NCBI GenBank assembly: GCA_900491605.1
Contig: UESW01003879.1
Span: forward strand, 1,021,593-1,085,592
DNA length: 64,000 nt
Reading direction: 5' to 3'
Source: Calamus simplicifolius
Taxonomy: Eukaryota > Streptophyta > Magnoliopsida > Arecales > Arecaceae
In this document: in pieces, positions 23,200 through 34,833 of the stretch
Layout: every line of letters starts with the position of its first letter
How positions within the stretch are numbered: the stretch's first letter is position 1
Translations under genes and position numbers: made by a program
The notes under the pieces: generated by a model
What the model saw: the letters and a program-made list of their open reading frames with translations, nothing else
Database searches by the model: none
Told to the model about the DNA's origin: nothing

Positions 23200-24540
23200 A
23201 TCTGTTGCCGCCAGATCATCGCCCTCGAGCGTCCGCGAGCGTCCGGTCGCTTCCTCCAGCGAGCTCCTCGCGCCTTCATGCCTGCAAACAAGTCCCGGGG
23301 GTCAGAGATTCCGGCAAGAACCCTCCGACGCTCAAGTCAGTGCTCTAGGCAATGGCCGTGAGCTTGAGGAAGCTCGAAAGAGAAAGAGAGAGAGAGAGAC
23401 TTAGAGAGGAGCTCTCTCTGTGAGCGTTTAGGAGTGTTATGAGTGTGTTACCTGGATGGAGTCCCTCTTACCCTTTTTATATATGCCTGGAGTTCGTGGG
23501 CTTGGGGCGTGATCACTTGTCAGAACATTAATTGATGGCAGCACAATGGAGCTTACCTCCATATGACGTATCAAGCTGCAGGTCGTGTCCTGTCAGAGTA
23601 GGTGGTCGCAGGGCATGGCTGATCGTTACGGCGCTTGCCAAACATGTCTCCTACGTCATCTTTTTGGTTGTCCTATACGGACAGTGATGGGTGATAAAGT
23701 TAGTTGTGTGGCTCCTAAGGTACAGCCGTTAGGGGAGAAGGATGATGTTGAGTTGAAGCCAACTGTCCCTCGTAGAGTGTTGAGTATGGAGTGCTTGCGT
23801 GGCCCTGCTCATGCCCTTGGATGAGCTTCAGAAAAGGCCGAGGGTGAATACTTGCATGGCACTGTTCACGTACAAGGCTATGTTCACTTGCATGGCACTA
23901 TTAACGGCGAGGGAGCTTGGCAGCTGCAGGATCGAGGCCAAGCAAGAGTTGAGGCCGAGAGGAGCAACGTGGCAGCCATAAATGCCTTTATATAGGGAGA
24001 GAATAAGGCAATAAATGCCTTTGAGCAATTGTATGCACGTTGGCCTTGGAGGTGTTGGCCATCGGGGTTTGGCCTTGGAGGTTTGGCCTTGGAGGTGTCG
24101 GCCATCGGGGTTCGGCCTTGGAGGTGTCAGCCATGGAGGTGTCGGCCTTGGAGGTGTCGGCCTTCGGGGTTCGGCCTTGGAGGTGTCGGCCTTGGAGGTG
24201 TCGGCCATCGGGGTTCGGCCTTGGAGGTAGGGATGGCAACGGCCCGGGGATGGTCCGGGGCGGTCTATACCGTTTCCCGTCCCCGTTAGAAAAAACATCC
24301 TCATTCCCCGCCCCGTTAAGCTGTTATAGTTAACGGGGCGGGGACGGGGATATCCGGCCGGGCAAACGGGTACCCAATGGGTATCCCTTTGCCCGATTAC
24401 ATAAAAATAAAATTTAAAAAATTAAATTAGTTAAGATAAGATAGAGTATAATCGAGAATAACCAAACGATGATATTGATACGTATAAGAGATTCTTTGAC
24501 TTTTGAAATGGTTTGATTTAGGCCTATTAATAAATGCATA

Positions 24541-24858
24541 TTAGCTTTAACAAAATAACAAACTAGATAGAAAATGATCTATCACATTCTAATTGCATTT
24601 CAAGAAGAATAATCTATAAAAAAATTATAACATGGTAGCAAACAATAAGCAACAACATTAAAAATATTAAACTATAACAATAAACACACACTCTATATTA
24701 GCTTTAACATAATAACAAACCAAATAGAAAATGATCTATCAAATTCTAATTGCATTTCAAGGAGAATAATCTGTAAAAAAAAAAAAAATTACAACTTGGT
24801 AGCAAACAATAAGCAACATTAAAAATATTAAACTATAACAACAAACACACACTCTAAA
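24541..24858. repeat. Tandem duplication (~157 bp x2) inside the hAT
   Basis: TTAGCTTTAACA starts copies at 24541 and 24698. The copies share AGAAAATGATCTATCA and GCAAACAATAAGCAAC with small differences. Downstream of the transposase gene, non-coding. Confidence 0.8.
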
Positions 24859-24995
24859 TAATAAAAATTTTATTCCATGATACTTGCTGAAGAAATGCAT
24901 GATTCCTACAAAAAAGAAGAAGGATTTGTTAGTAATGTAAAAAATACTAGTACTACAGACAACAAGGATAAAAATATATTAATAAACAACAAATA

Positions 24996-27209
24996 CCTCC
25001 ATATCGCTAATATCACCATCATCCCAATAATACAAGTAAACATCATCTGACTTTTTCGATGTATCTAACAATTTATCAACACAAGATAACAAAGTAAGAA
25101 AATATTATCATATACTTAAAAAATAATTTATGCAAGATAGATGCTTACCTTCAAATTGAGTCAACAACCAACTTTGAGCACACATTAAAGCCTCTAATGT
25201 TGCAGGCAAAAGTCTACTACGATGAGGATTCACCACTCTACCACTTGTAGAGAAAGTAGATTCAGAAGCAACTGTATTCATAGGAATAGCAAAGATATCC
25301 CTAGCAACCTTTTGCAACATGGGAAATTTCACTCCGTTAGTTTTCCACCAATTCAACACATCAAAGTCATCACTATCATGTGTTATAGACTCTTCCAAGT
25401 AGAAGTCCAACTCTGTCTTGACTTTCTCCGCAGTAATATCTTGAGAAGCCAAAAATGCCTCATATCTACTTCTTTTCAGTGATGGACGATTAGGCAGAAG
25501 AAACATTGAAGACCCATTGCTCATGCTAGAACTCTTTTCCTTATGTTTGCCTTTGTCTCTTGCCTCATACTCTTTAACTAAATTGGTCATAGTTGTCTGA
25601 ACTTTTTTAATTTCTAATTTGGCACGCTCTTCCCCATAAACTAAAGGAAAATAGCATTCAAATGACTTCATCTTGTACCTTGGATCCAATACATTTGCTA
25701 TGCTCAATATGCCTTGAATGTCATCCCAATACTTGTTAAACTTCTCTATCATTGCCAATGATATATCCTTTATTTCTTGTCTTGTAGATGTCATCCACTC
25801 ATAAAGTGACAACTTAATCTCAATGATCTCCATAAAAAAAAGATTAGCAGTAGGATATTTCAGACCAGAAAATAAAACAGTAACATTATAGAAATTCTAT
25901 AGTCTTTTGCACAATTCACTAGCAACCTCCCAATCCTCCTCTGAAGGTAAACAAGTATACTCAGAATCACGTTGCTTCAAGCGAAAGAAAACATCTCGAT
26001 ATTCTAAAGCTGTATTAAGCATCAAATATGTAGATATCCATCTAGTTTTGCAATCTAAAACTAGTTTCTTAGTACATGCTATATTCAGTTGCCTTGCAGT
26101 TTCCTCAAATTTTTCTATTATCTTAGGGGAACTCATCCAAAACACGACACTATCGCGCATATTTTCAATTCCACTCTCAAACTTGCTAAACCCCTCTTTC
26201 ACAATCAGATTTAAAATATGTGCAGCACACCTCATATGAAAAAGCTGTCCTCCCAAAATAAGTGCACCTCGATCAATCTTACTTTTCATCTTTAAAATCA
26301 TGCTATCATTCGTACTACAATTATCAACAGTCAAGGTAGACAACTTACGATCAATATTCCAATCCAACAATGTCTCCATAAGTTTGTCACACAGAACGTC
26401 AGAGGTATTTGGAGCAGGCATGTAAACAAACCTATCAAATTCAAATAATTACAATATTAACATAACAGATATAAGATTAAACTAATAAGTTATTAAAAAA
26501 AATTAGTACCTCAATATGCAATTTCTTAACACCCAATCATTATCAATGTAATACGCCGTGACCACCATGTAATACCTTTTTTGATTTGAAGAAGTCCACA
26601 TATCAGTAGTGATAGAAACTCTACTTTTAATTTGGTCAAGAAGACTCATGACTTTAGTTTTCTCAAGGCGATATATCTTCAAAATATCTTTCTTTACTGT
26701 ATTTCTTGTCACCATCTTAAACAATGGTTGCAGATTATGGCAAAAAATTCTAAATCCTGTATGGTCAACCATGGAGAGTGGATACTCATGCAAAATTATC
26801 ATAGTTGCAAGGTCTTTTCTTGAAACCTCTGGATTGAAAGTATGTAAAGCAAGATTAGGGCTATCTTCCATCAACTTCTTGAACTAGCTGACGTTAATAT
26901 TTGTTTTATATCTTTTGTGGTTCGATAGAGGCATCTCTTCCAATGTTCACGCAAATGGGACGTGCCATCATTGGGTCCTCCCCCCAATTTCTTTTGACAG
27001 TAGTTACAAATTGCTTTCAAACTCCCATCAATCATTTTGCATTCAAAATGGTTCCAAACTTCATATCGTAAAGACCTTTCTGGAGGAGTGTTTTGCATTC
27101 TTGCTGGAGGAGTGTTTTGCATTTCAGGAGTTGAAGAATCTCTAATGGAGTCATCTAATGTGTTAGATGTATCAATATCATCATTTGGTTGTTCTCGATT
27201 GGTCTCCAT
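24996..27209 (-). pseudogene. hAT transposase, BED zinc finger plus dimerisation domain (RICESLEEPER-like), disrupted
   Basis: Reads from ATG at 27207-27209. A BED-type zinc finger (VWNHFE, CNYCQKKLGG, HLREHWKRC) lies at about 27065-26910. The catalytic region follows: RVSITTDMWTS near 26605, a TVDNCSTND motif near 26325, HMRCAAHILNLIVKEG near 26235, and LDCKTRWISTYLM near 26055. The C-terminal dimerisation domain has DVLNWWKTNGVKFP near 25355, ASESTFSTSGRVV near 25265 and LEALMCAQSWL near 25180. A probable intron of about 80 bp lies between about 26432 and 26510 (donor GTACTA, acceptor TTTGATAG), and a donor near 25148 leads to a short acidic last exon near 24996-25083. Two lesions: a frameshift at about 26874, after ILTSASSRS, and an amber codon at 25897-25899 inside an otherwise conserved stretch. 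Otherwise the copy is well preserved and was probably active recently. Confidence 0.88.
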
Positions 27210-27719
27210 CTTATCCTAAAAATTAATAAATTATCATTAAGTACATAAGCTTCCAAACTATTAACAAAAACAAAGAATATCAACCAAGAAATTCTACAAA
27301 AACAAACTTTTCTAGTTGGCATAATTAAGAACATCTAACAATAAGTGAAGAAAATAGAATCGTCTATTAACAATTTTATTTTACATTATCAGGGCAGTCT
27401 TTCCTCGCAAATTTGTTAATTTATGTTTTAAACGGGTAAAACTATTATGAATATTTTTGGTTAATTTTATGTTTTAAATAATCTTACTTTATGCAGAAAA
27501 CCTAAAAAAAATAGATACATTGTCAAGAAAATAAGAAAGAATAAAAAAAGAAAGTGAATAGCATAGTCCAAGTGGCTAATAAAACCTAAGCTTATTGTCT
27601 AGTGCTCTATTCGCAAAAAGACTTGTCAATATACTTATGAAGCCATGCTATATTGACATGGTTTTATGAACATGGGGCGTACATAGCATGAGGCACATGG
27701 CATTTGATTCACATGAAAC

Positions 27720-28334
27720 CATAGTTGTCAATTTCGTTTCGTTTCGGCCGAGACGTTTCGTTTCGGCCGAGACGTTTCGTTTCGGTAGCTTATCCGAAAA
27801 GATAAGTACTACGGTTCGTTTCGGAAAATTTTTTAGCTGTTTCGATGCGTTTCGGCCATTTTCGGCCGTTTCGGTATGTTTCGGTCGTTTCGGTAAAATA
27901 TGTTTTGGATATGAATTATTAAACCTTTCAGAACCATTTTAATATATATATATATATATATCAAAAAAAAATCCTAGTTACCCTATCCCCATTTTAATAT
28001 ATATATATATATATAATAATAATAAAAATTCTGGTTACCCTATCTCCATGGTCGCATCTTTTAAAAACTCAAACTCTTTATTTTATATTGTTATTATTAT
28101 TTATGAAGAATATGAATTATGAATAAATTTATTATTATATATATATTTCAAACTCTTAAAAACTTAAATTCTTTATTTTTATGTTGTTATTATTATTTAT
28201 AAAGAATATGAATTATGAATAAATTTTTTATTTTATATATATTCCGAAATAAAGCATCGAAATGGTCCGATACCGAAATATTTCGTTTCATAAGCTAAAC
28301 AGAAACATAATCCGAAACGAAATTGACAACCTTG
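27720..28334. mobile_element. hAT-type MITE nested in the hAT
   Basis: 615 bp with inverted ends CATAGTTGTCAATTTCG and CAAGGTTGTCAATTTCG (the 12-bp end plus a continuing shared segment). The 8-bp target duplication CATGAAAC lies at 27712-27719 and 28335-28342. The interior is AT-rich with TTTCGTTTCGGCCGAGACG repeats and two TA runs. No transposase. Its TIR is of the CARRG type and unlike that of the surrounding hAT, so it was mobilised by another element. Confidence 0.88.
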
Positions 28335-28413
28335 CATGAAACCCCCCTTTTGAGTGGAAATGAGAGTGGTTTCATCCTCTTACCATGAAAGGCAAGTGCT
28401 CGCTGGTACTTCT

Positions 28414-28579
28414 AAATTTGGTTTTGTTTTTAGCCATTATAATTACCATCATCACACAACAAATCATCCATAACATCCTCTTATTATGAAACCCTCAAAT
28501 TTGGTTTTGTTTTTAGCCATTATAATTACCATCATCACACAACAAATCATCCATAACATCCTCTTATTATGAAACCCTC
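28414..28579. repeat. 83-bp tandem duplication inside the hAT
   Basis: Copies start AAATTTGGTTTTG at 28414 and 28497 and are nearly identical. They are followed by a second short duplication of a segment with GAGTCAGGCGACTCAGGCC near 28566-28655. Confidence 0.85.
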
Positions 28580-28911
28580 TTTAGCTGGAGTCAGGCGACT
28601 CAGGCCAATATTATGAAACCCTTTTTAGCTAGAGTCAGGCGACTCAGGCCTATTGGCCTGGCCTCTTCGTGTCACGTATGTCATGCCTTCGGCCAGCTCC
28701 ATGAAAAACTCATCAGCTATTAAATGTTATATTTTTTTATTTTTAAAAGTAAAAATAAAATCTTCAGAATGAAACCAAAAGAGTTTACAAATAATATTTT
28801 AAAAAAATCAACGAAAAGTAAGAAAGATCAAAGAAAACAACTAAGAAGGGGGAAAATCAAAAAATAAAGATTTTCAATGCAACAATCGTAAAAAAGAATA
28901 CATTCAAATTT

Positions 28912-29053
28912 TAAAACAGAGATATCTTTCTTTTAAAAATAAAGGATAGAGATGAGCATACCAAAGAAAGATAAAGATGTTGAAAAACAGAGATATCTTT
29001 CTTTTAAAAATAAAGGATAGAGATGAGCATACCAAAGAAAGATAAAGATGTTG
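28912..29053. repeat. 71-bp tandem duplication inside the hAT
   Basis: Two nearly identical copies of a unit holding GATATCTTTCTTTTAAAAAT and GATGAGCATACCAAAGAAAG, starting near 28912 and 28983. Confidence 0.85.
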
Positions 29054-29825
29054 GAGGACGTCGATGGGGTAGCGATTGGCGAAGTAAACGATGGAACTAT
29101 CTGGTTTGATGTTCAGATTCTTCAAAATTTTAGATCAGAAAGAAGAGCAGGAGACGGTTTGCATCACTTGCGTGAAAAAAGGAAGAGCAAGAGACAGGGA
29201 CGAAGGTAAACGGGGATGGGGCGTTTAATATAATATATATTTTATTTTTTAATATAATATAATATAATATATTTAAAATTTAAATATATTATATTAAGGC
29301 TAACGGGGACGGGGACGGGTAAACGGGGATGGGGCATTGAATACCATCCCCCAGCCGTTTACCCGTTTAACTGTTAACAAAAAATCCCCGTTACCCATTA
29401 ACCCGTTTAAACCGGGGATTCTCTGACCCGTTAAAAATGGTACCGGTCGAGTAAATGGCCAAACGAGGAAAATTGTCATCCCTACTTGGAGGTGTCGGCC
29501 ATCGGGGTTCGGCCTTGGAGGTGTCGGCCATCGGGGTTCAGCCTTGGAGGTATCGGCCATGGAGGTGTCGGCCTTGAAGGTGTCGGCCATCGGGGTTCGG
29601 CCTTGGAGGTGTCGGCCATCGGGGTTCGGCATTGGAGGTGAGCAACGTGGCAGCCATAAATGTTTCAACGTGGTAGCCATAAATACCTTTAATAAGGTAA
29701 TAAATACCTTAGAGCTATGTGTGGCTTTATGAGGCCATAAATGCTAAGGGCCCTTTAGAGGCCAAAGGGGGGCTCCGTCAGTTTCCTTCCTTCATAATTC
29801 TCTAATGGTTGGATCAACCACATCA

Positions 29826-30214
29826 TGTTTTATCTTTGTGGTGCAACAACCTGTAAGCAAATGTAGCATGTAACTGCAAAATGATATGGATAGCGAATTG
29901 CTGACAATATTCATTTTAAGCATTTGAACTTTGAAGAGGGCAAAAGAGTGTAAACCATACAGTAGTAGCAGGTCAACATTAATTTGTGGACCCAAAGATG
30001 ACATGTATTACTAGGAGCTCACAAAAGCAAAACCAAGATGGATTGCAAGCTCTAGAGCCAAAGATGGACGGTGATCATTGTTTGAAAAGGTGAAAGTATG
30101 AGAAGAATGGAATTTTCATGCAGTTACTTTTGTCTTTTGGATATTCTATCAAAAATCTTGAAACTAACAGATTGGTGAAGACTTTGAAGTGCTGAGTTTT
30201 CTTTCCCTGTGAGA
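29826..30214. other. Unassigned stretch between family A and the LINE
   Basis: No coding signal and no repeat that I recognise. Begins with the presumed target duplication TGTTT. Confidence 0.4.
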
Positions 30215-31826
30215 TTTTTTGAAATTTCCTATGGAGGCTCAAGCAGGATGGCCATGGTGTTCATCTCTTGGACTGGGATACTATTTGCCATCCCACTAGA
30301 GAAGGAGATCTAGGGATCTAGTCCCTTTTGATTAGGAGGGAAGCACTAATCGTCCGCTACGGTGATTGGAGTCAGGGAGCCCTAACTCAGCCGATTAGAG
30401 GTTGCTCCTTTATCTAGAAGAAAATCTGCTTCCTTTAGCCGTGCCCCGATCGCTATGGCTCATGTCAGATGCTTGATTGGGGACGGGACCACAATTGATG
30501 TTAGTCATGATGCTTGGATCTCACCACTCCCTTTGTCTAAGTGGCCGACCTTTGTTGATATGGATGCTGCTGAAAACCTGAGTCAGTGATCTGATGGATG
30601 ATGGCACAACCTAGCATATCCAGGATCTCTCCACAATGTTTGGACCCCAGTTGGTATCTAGGATCCTCGCCATCCCGATTCCACTTTTTCGAGGGAACGA
30701 CCTTAGGGTATGGTGCTCTACCTGCTTCCCCATGGCTCCTTCGAGCTCCCTCTACTCTCTTTGCAGGGGACCTGCGGATACCACATTTACAGTTGCATGG
30801 ATATGGAGACTCCCTATCCATCCGAGAGTGTGGCTCTTCCTTTGGAAGATGGCTTAGAATTGCCTCCCTACGATGGCTCTCCTTAGTCGAAGAGGCATGG
30901 ACATTGTCGGATCTTGCTCGGTTTGTGAGGTTCATGACGAGATGACCGAGCATGCTATCCTACGGTGCCCTAGGGCGAGGGAGACTTGGAGGCTTGCTGG
31001 GAAATGGCCTTGGGAGGCTGATAACGGTGATTGCCTATACTCCTTCCTTCGGTTCCTCCACCAGAGATCCACATGCGAGGCCTGCCTTACCGCCTACATT
31101 GCTTATCAGATCTGGCTGGCTAGAAATGCGATGACCTTTGAGGTAGAGATCATCCCAGTCCATCGAATTCTCCTAATAGCCAGATGCTTGGCATCGGAGT
31201 ACCTGCGATGCGATGCTATCACCCCTTGACTTTCTCTGGATACTGGGTCTCCTATACTGCTCCGACAGCGGCCCGTAGGGCGATTTCTATTTCCTGGGAG
31301 CCCCCCTTCGGGGTTTGTTAAGGTGAACTTTGATGGCGACGTCCGCGGTACTGATGGGAGTGCAAGGTATGTTATTCGATCCAATGATGGAAGACTGCTG
31401 GCAGCTGGTGGGGCTTCCTTTAAGGACTGCTCTATTTTGGAAGCTGAGCTTTGAGCAGCATGGTCTGGCATTATCAGGGCGATCAGCCAGCTGCGAGCTC
31501 AGCGAATCTTTATCGAAGGGGACTCCACCATTGTCACTGGTTGAATTCAGGATAGATCGGAGCTTGACGATGCCCATCCGCTCCTTCGAGATATTTGGCA
31601 ACTTTTGCGAGACTCGACAATTACCATTGTCGACATATCTACCGGAAGGCAAATTACGCAGTGGACTGGATGGCCTCCTATGTTGCTCAGCATTCTGCTG
31701 ATTGGATCTGGAATCAGAGTGATATGATTCCATCCTTTCTCTTGATGTATCTTTACTTTGATATTATGAACTGTTCTTACACTAAGTTGTGTAACCGCTT
31801 GTCTTACTGTGCAAAAAAAAAAAAAA
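30215..31826 (+). pseudogene. LINE (non-LTR retrotransposon) ORF2 3' part with poly(A), 5'-truncated
   Basis: Starts within the region after the reverse transcriptase (FLWRLKQDGHGVHLLDWD, then CHPTREGDLGI), typical of plant LINE ORF2. A zf-RVT domain follows at about 30720-31000, with PADTTFTVAWIWRLPIHPRV, LWKMA, and the CSVC...EHAILRCPRA zinc-binding pattern. The plant RNase H-like domain is at about 31318-31690, with VKVNFDGDVRG, ILEAEL, IFIEGDSTIV and IYRKANYAVDWMA. A run of about 15 A residues near 31806-31822 marks the 3' end. Stops (for example near 31452) and frameshifts show decay. 5' truncation at a point inside ORF2 is normal for LINE insertions. A clear target duplication was not found. 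Confidence 0.82.
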
Positions 31827-33664
31827 ATTGCACCATGCATCGATCTGTGTGGAATAAAAAAAGGATAGCTACTCTACTTTTTTGATTATGTCAACCTAAT
31901 TTCTGACTTAATTATTCTACCATCCTCTCTTCTCCTATCTCTGGCTGCCACTGGGACTTCGAGTCTCGCCTGAAGCTCCGACGAATCTCTTCTTTCTCAG
32001 ATGAGATGCACTGCCTCTGGAGTCCTTACTGGCCCTATATATCTTGCCAGAATCCACCACCGATCGATGCCTCCTCCTGTCTCCCGCACAGCCTGAAGCC
32101 TCAAAAGAGAAATTAAAAAAACAGCTAGGGAGGTCGTGATCGATCTCCCTCGAGCCGTGGTCATGTGGCGCTCCTCCTCACCAGAGCCGCGCGCAGTAAT
32201 TAATCCACCGCCGATCATCTGCTCCTACCTCGCCGATCGAGCTCTGCTTCCACCTCGCTGGACTCGTACGTACGATTCCGAGGGGGAGCCTCTTCTTCAG
32301 CCAACCCGTCATCGATCCACAGGTCCATTGAGTATGGCTTGAGATCAGGCTACGTACGTCCAACCATCCACAAGATCGTCCATAGGCTCCACGGGTTCCA
32401 GGCAACCTTGCACGGTCTCGCATATATAGGAATGCCTTCATCCTAGCTGAGTCACTGCTGCCTTTTACCAGCCTAGCTCTCAACGTCTTACGTACGGCCA
32501 CCTCCACCTCACCTTTTAGAGTCCTTTGCTGGATGGGTTTTGGCCGGATCCACCATCGAACGAACGAAGGTCATCCACATGAGCTCGGTCTCCAAAAGAC
32601 GTCAAGGGATCGAGGATTCTATCCCTCAAGACGATGGGATGCTTCAACTGGTGTTGCTGCTGTCGTCCAGGCTATTTCCCTGGTCACCTCCCAGAACCAA
32701 GATCTGATTTCCCTTGTTGCGCGTACGAGAGAGATCTCAAGGGTTAAAACTTAAAAGAGAGAGAGAGAGACAGACAGAAATAAATTAATCGACACATACT
32801 GACAAAGACCGTAGAAATTTTACTATATAAAATAGAATGTCTCTCTTATAATTTACAATATTTCATATCTATATATATAGTTTGGGATTCGTATATTATG
32901 CATATTAGAAAATTTTTCTCTATTAACTTTATTAAACTCAATATAAACTATATATATAATAGACCTAATAAAGAATGATGATTTACTGTAGTTAAAACTA
33001 TACTTATAATAAAATATTTATCTTAATTTTATCAAGTAAGGTTAAAGAATAATATTAATAAATGTTATAGTATATAAGTGCTATATCATGTCTTTTGTTT
33101 AAATATTCAATAATCAAAGAGGCATAATTAGCACACAGTGGGTGCATGTGCATTTCCTAAGCCTACGCCTTTCATCTAACCTAGGAATGGCGATTTTCTC
33201 TGATCCCGGCCATGGGTATTTTTACCCATCTTCACTTTGTTTAAGATGAGTATAAAGGTTAAAAAGTTAGTACGAGCATAGATATAGAGACACAAACTAA
33301 TATTCATTGTAGATATATACAAGGTGGGTATGACTTTTAAGATATTTCTACCTCAAACCTATCTTATATCCATTAATAAATTTAGTTAATTACACTTATT
33401 TATTAATATAATTTTAAATCTTTAATAAAAAATTTTATGAGCAGTAACATATCATAATTTCTCGAGACATGATCTATTTATTTGGTTTAGAATTAAAGAA
33501 AAAAATAGTTCATAATTACTTTAAGCTTAGGCTTATGCAGCTTGGGCTTGTAATTAAAATTTAAAGAAAAAATATAAAATAAATGAAATAAACTTTAAAG
33601 TAGGTAATGGGCACGGATAATAAGGTGGATATGATTATTACATAATTAATTTTCATATAGGTAT
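31827..33664. other. Unassigned region before the Tat element
   Basis: About 31930-32750 is moderately GC-rich with short open frames on both strands, none recognisable, and ends in a GA microsatellite at 32754-32769. 32770-33664 is AT-rich. The sequence near 33186 (AATGGCGATTTTCTC, then CCATGGGTATTTTTACCC) recalls ends of some hATs, but no matching right end was found. Confidence 0.4.
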
Positions 33665-34748
33665 TGATATGATTGATCCCAGCGTCGTCAGAAAAGGTAA
33701 CGGCAGCCACTTTTCATTTCCCTACCCCCGATACCCCCTCGGGGTCGGGGGTAGGGTCATCATTTCTTAACCCCGAGGCCCCCACCGGTCTCGGGGTGCA
33801 CTGTCATTCCCCTACCCCCGGTACCCCCTCGGGGTCGGGGGTAGGGTCATCATTTCTTAACCCCGAGGCCCCCATCGGTCTCGGGGTGCACTGTCATTCC
33901 CCTACCCCGGTACCCCCTCGGGGTCGGGGGTAGGGTCATCATTTCTTAACCCCGAGGCCCCCACCGGTCTCGGGGTGCACTGTCATTCCCCTACCCCCGG
34001 TACCCCTCGGGGTCGGGGAGGGGGGTCATCGGTGATTAGCATGCGACTTGACTGCCAAGGAAAACAACAACTACCAGGTGGCACGGTACTCATACATGAT
34101 TTCTAGCGCATAGCCATGCCCTGCCACGGCATACCATTCGGTACTCCCGTGATTGTTCCCCGTTACGGAGGGCCATGCCTCATAACGATGTTTGGCGCGT
34201 TGCATGCCCCTGTGCATAACCATGCCCTGCCACGGCGTACCATTCGGTGCTCCCGTGATTGTGCCCCGTTACAGAGGGCCATGCCTCATAACAGTGTTTG
34301 GCGCATTGCATGTCCCTGTGCTCTACCATGCCTCGCCACGGCATACGGCTCGCTACCTCCAGCAATGGTGCCTAGTCATATCAACCGGCAACGTACACTG
34401 AACACCTACACAGCTACCGGATACGTGTAATACCACACATATCAACGGTACGATGGAGATCTTCCAAAGCCACAAGTTGGGGTATTCAGACAGGTATAAA
34501 AGGCACATGCTCAGGCTGTAAGTGGGGCTGAACTCTAGTTTTTCTAAACTTTCTTCCTCCCAGCAAAAACCCTAACCGCCTCAGCTCCTCTTCGCTGGAG
34601 CGGTTCTTTGTCTGAGCCCAAGCAACTGACTTGATCGTCGGAGGGTCCCCACCGGCGCCACCGGTCCCCGGGGACTTTTCTTGCAGGACTTCGAGGAGGG
34701 AGACGTCCGTCATCCCCGACGTTCGAGGAAGGTGTCTTGGCGCCATCA
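33665..34748 (+). repeat. 5' LTR of the Tat element
   Basis: 1084 bp. U3 holds four copies of a ~90-bp unit (CCTACCCCCGGTACCCC... starts at 33721, 33811, 33901, 33990), each with an inverted repeat CTACCCCCG...CGGGGGTAG and another CCCCGAG...CTCGGGG. Downstream are diverged repeats with CCATGCCCTGCCACGGC near 34103-34345. TATA box at 34495-34502. The 3' LTR has three copies of the 90-bp unit, which explains the 87-bp length difference. Confidence 0.92.
34495..34502 (+). promoter_or_regulatory. TATA box of the Tat element 5' LTR
   Basis: TATAAAAG in the context CAGACAGGTATAAAAGGC, duplicated in the 3' LTR at 44756-44763. It lies about 250 bp before the LTR end, giving a plausible R-U5. Confidence 0.8.
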
Positions 34749-34751
34749 GAT

Positions 34752-34768
34752 TGGCGCGCCAGGTAGGG
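34752..34768 (+). other. Primer-binding site of the Tat element
   Basis: TGGCGCGCCAGGTAGGG, three bases after the LTR end. Starts with TGG as required for pairing with a tRNA CCA end. The same motif, with few changes, follows the 5' LTRs of families A, B and C. Confidence 0.8.
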
Positions 34769-34833
34769 AGAGCGCAAGAAAGACGTCGAACCAGTAGCTT
34801 TCTTCTTTCTCCTGTCTTTCGGACTTCAAAGCC

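Larger units (their letters stand above)
21104..23202 (-). other. Family A internal region, non-coding, with 47-bp array and palindromes
   Basis: Immediately after the 3' LTR, on the minus strand, is a polypurine tract AGGGGTGAGGGGGC (21105-21118). A 47-bp unit containing TTAACCCCGAAGGGTGACCT is repeated five times at about 21665-21907. Near 21990-22045 are perfect inverted repeats CCGATGGTACATCGG and CCGGTGGTACACCGG. No gag or pol is present. The 209-codon minus-strand open frame (22094-22723) shows no retroelement domain and is probably incidental. The block near 22045-22145 (TTTCCTGCATGATATTTTTA and following) recurs in the family B internal region near 49405-49480. Confidence 0.75.
24228..29484 (-). 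mobile_element. hAT transposon (Ac-like), complete ends
   Basis: Ends are TAGGGATGGCAAC and, read from the other side, TAGGGATGACAAT, an imperfect terminal inverted repeat. The octamer CTTGGAGG is duplicated at 24220-24227 and 29485-29492, the 8-bp target duplication expected of hATs. Both subterminal regions (about 24240-24400 and 29205-29470) are rich in CGGGGACGGGG and ACCCGTTTAACC-type motifs. A transposase lies on the minus strand (about 24996-27209). Internal duplications occur at 24541-24858, 28414-28579 and 28912-29053, and a MITE sits at 27720-28334. Length is 5257 bp including the MITE. Confidence 0.93.
19859..29825 (-). mobile_element. Family A non-autonomous LTR retrotransposon, interrupted by a hAT
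   Basis: Two long direct repeats (19859-21103, and 23203-24227 resuming at 29493-29825) bound a 2.1-kb internal region without gag or pol. In minus orientation each LTR runs TGATGTGG...GGCAACA, the primer-binding site adjoins the right-hand LTR (23183-23199) and the polypurine tract adjoins the left-hand LTR (21104-21120), so the element points left. The flanking pentamers are GGTTT (19854-19858) and TGTTT (29826-29830), four of five identical. Element length without the hAT is about 4.7 kb. The polypurine tract and the roughly 80 bp before it match those of the full-length Tat element at 33665-45010, and the primer site is nearly identical. A related solo LTR lies at 45657-52548. Confidence 0.88.
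23203..29825 (-). repeat. Family A 5' LTR (minus orientation), split by the hAT
   Basis: 23203-24227 plus 29493-29825 form one LTR of about 1.36 kb, collinear with 19859-21103. TATA box at 23474-23481 on the minus strand. The CTTGGAGG-type tandem array runs from about 24043 to 24227 and resumes at 29493. The hAT entered this array and duplicated one CTTGGAGG. Confidence 0.88.

Noticed and set aside
33186..33230. hAT-like left end (AATGGCGATTTT, CCATGGGTATTTTTACCC)
   Set aside because: No convincing right end or target duplication either before the Tat element or after 45010.
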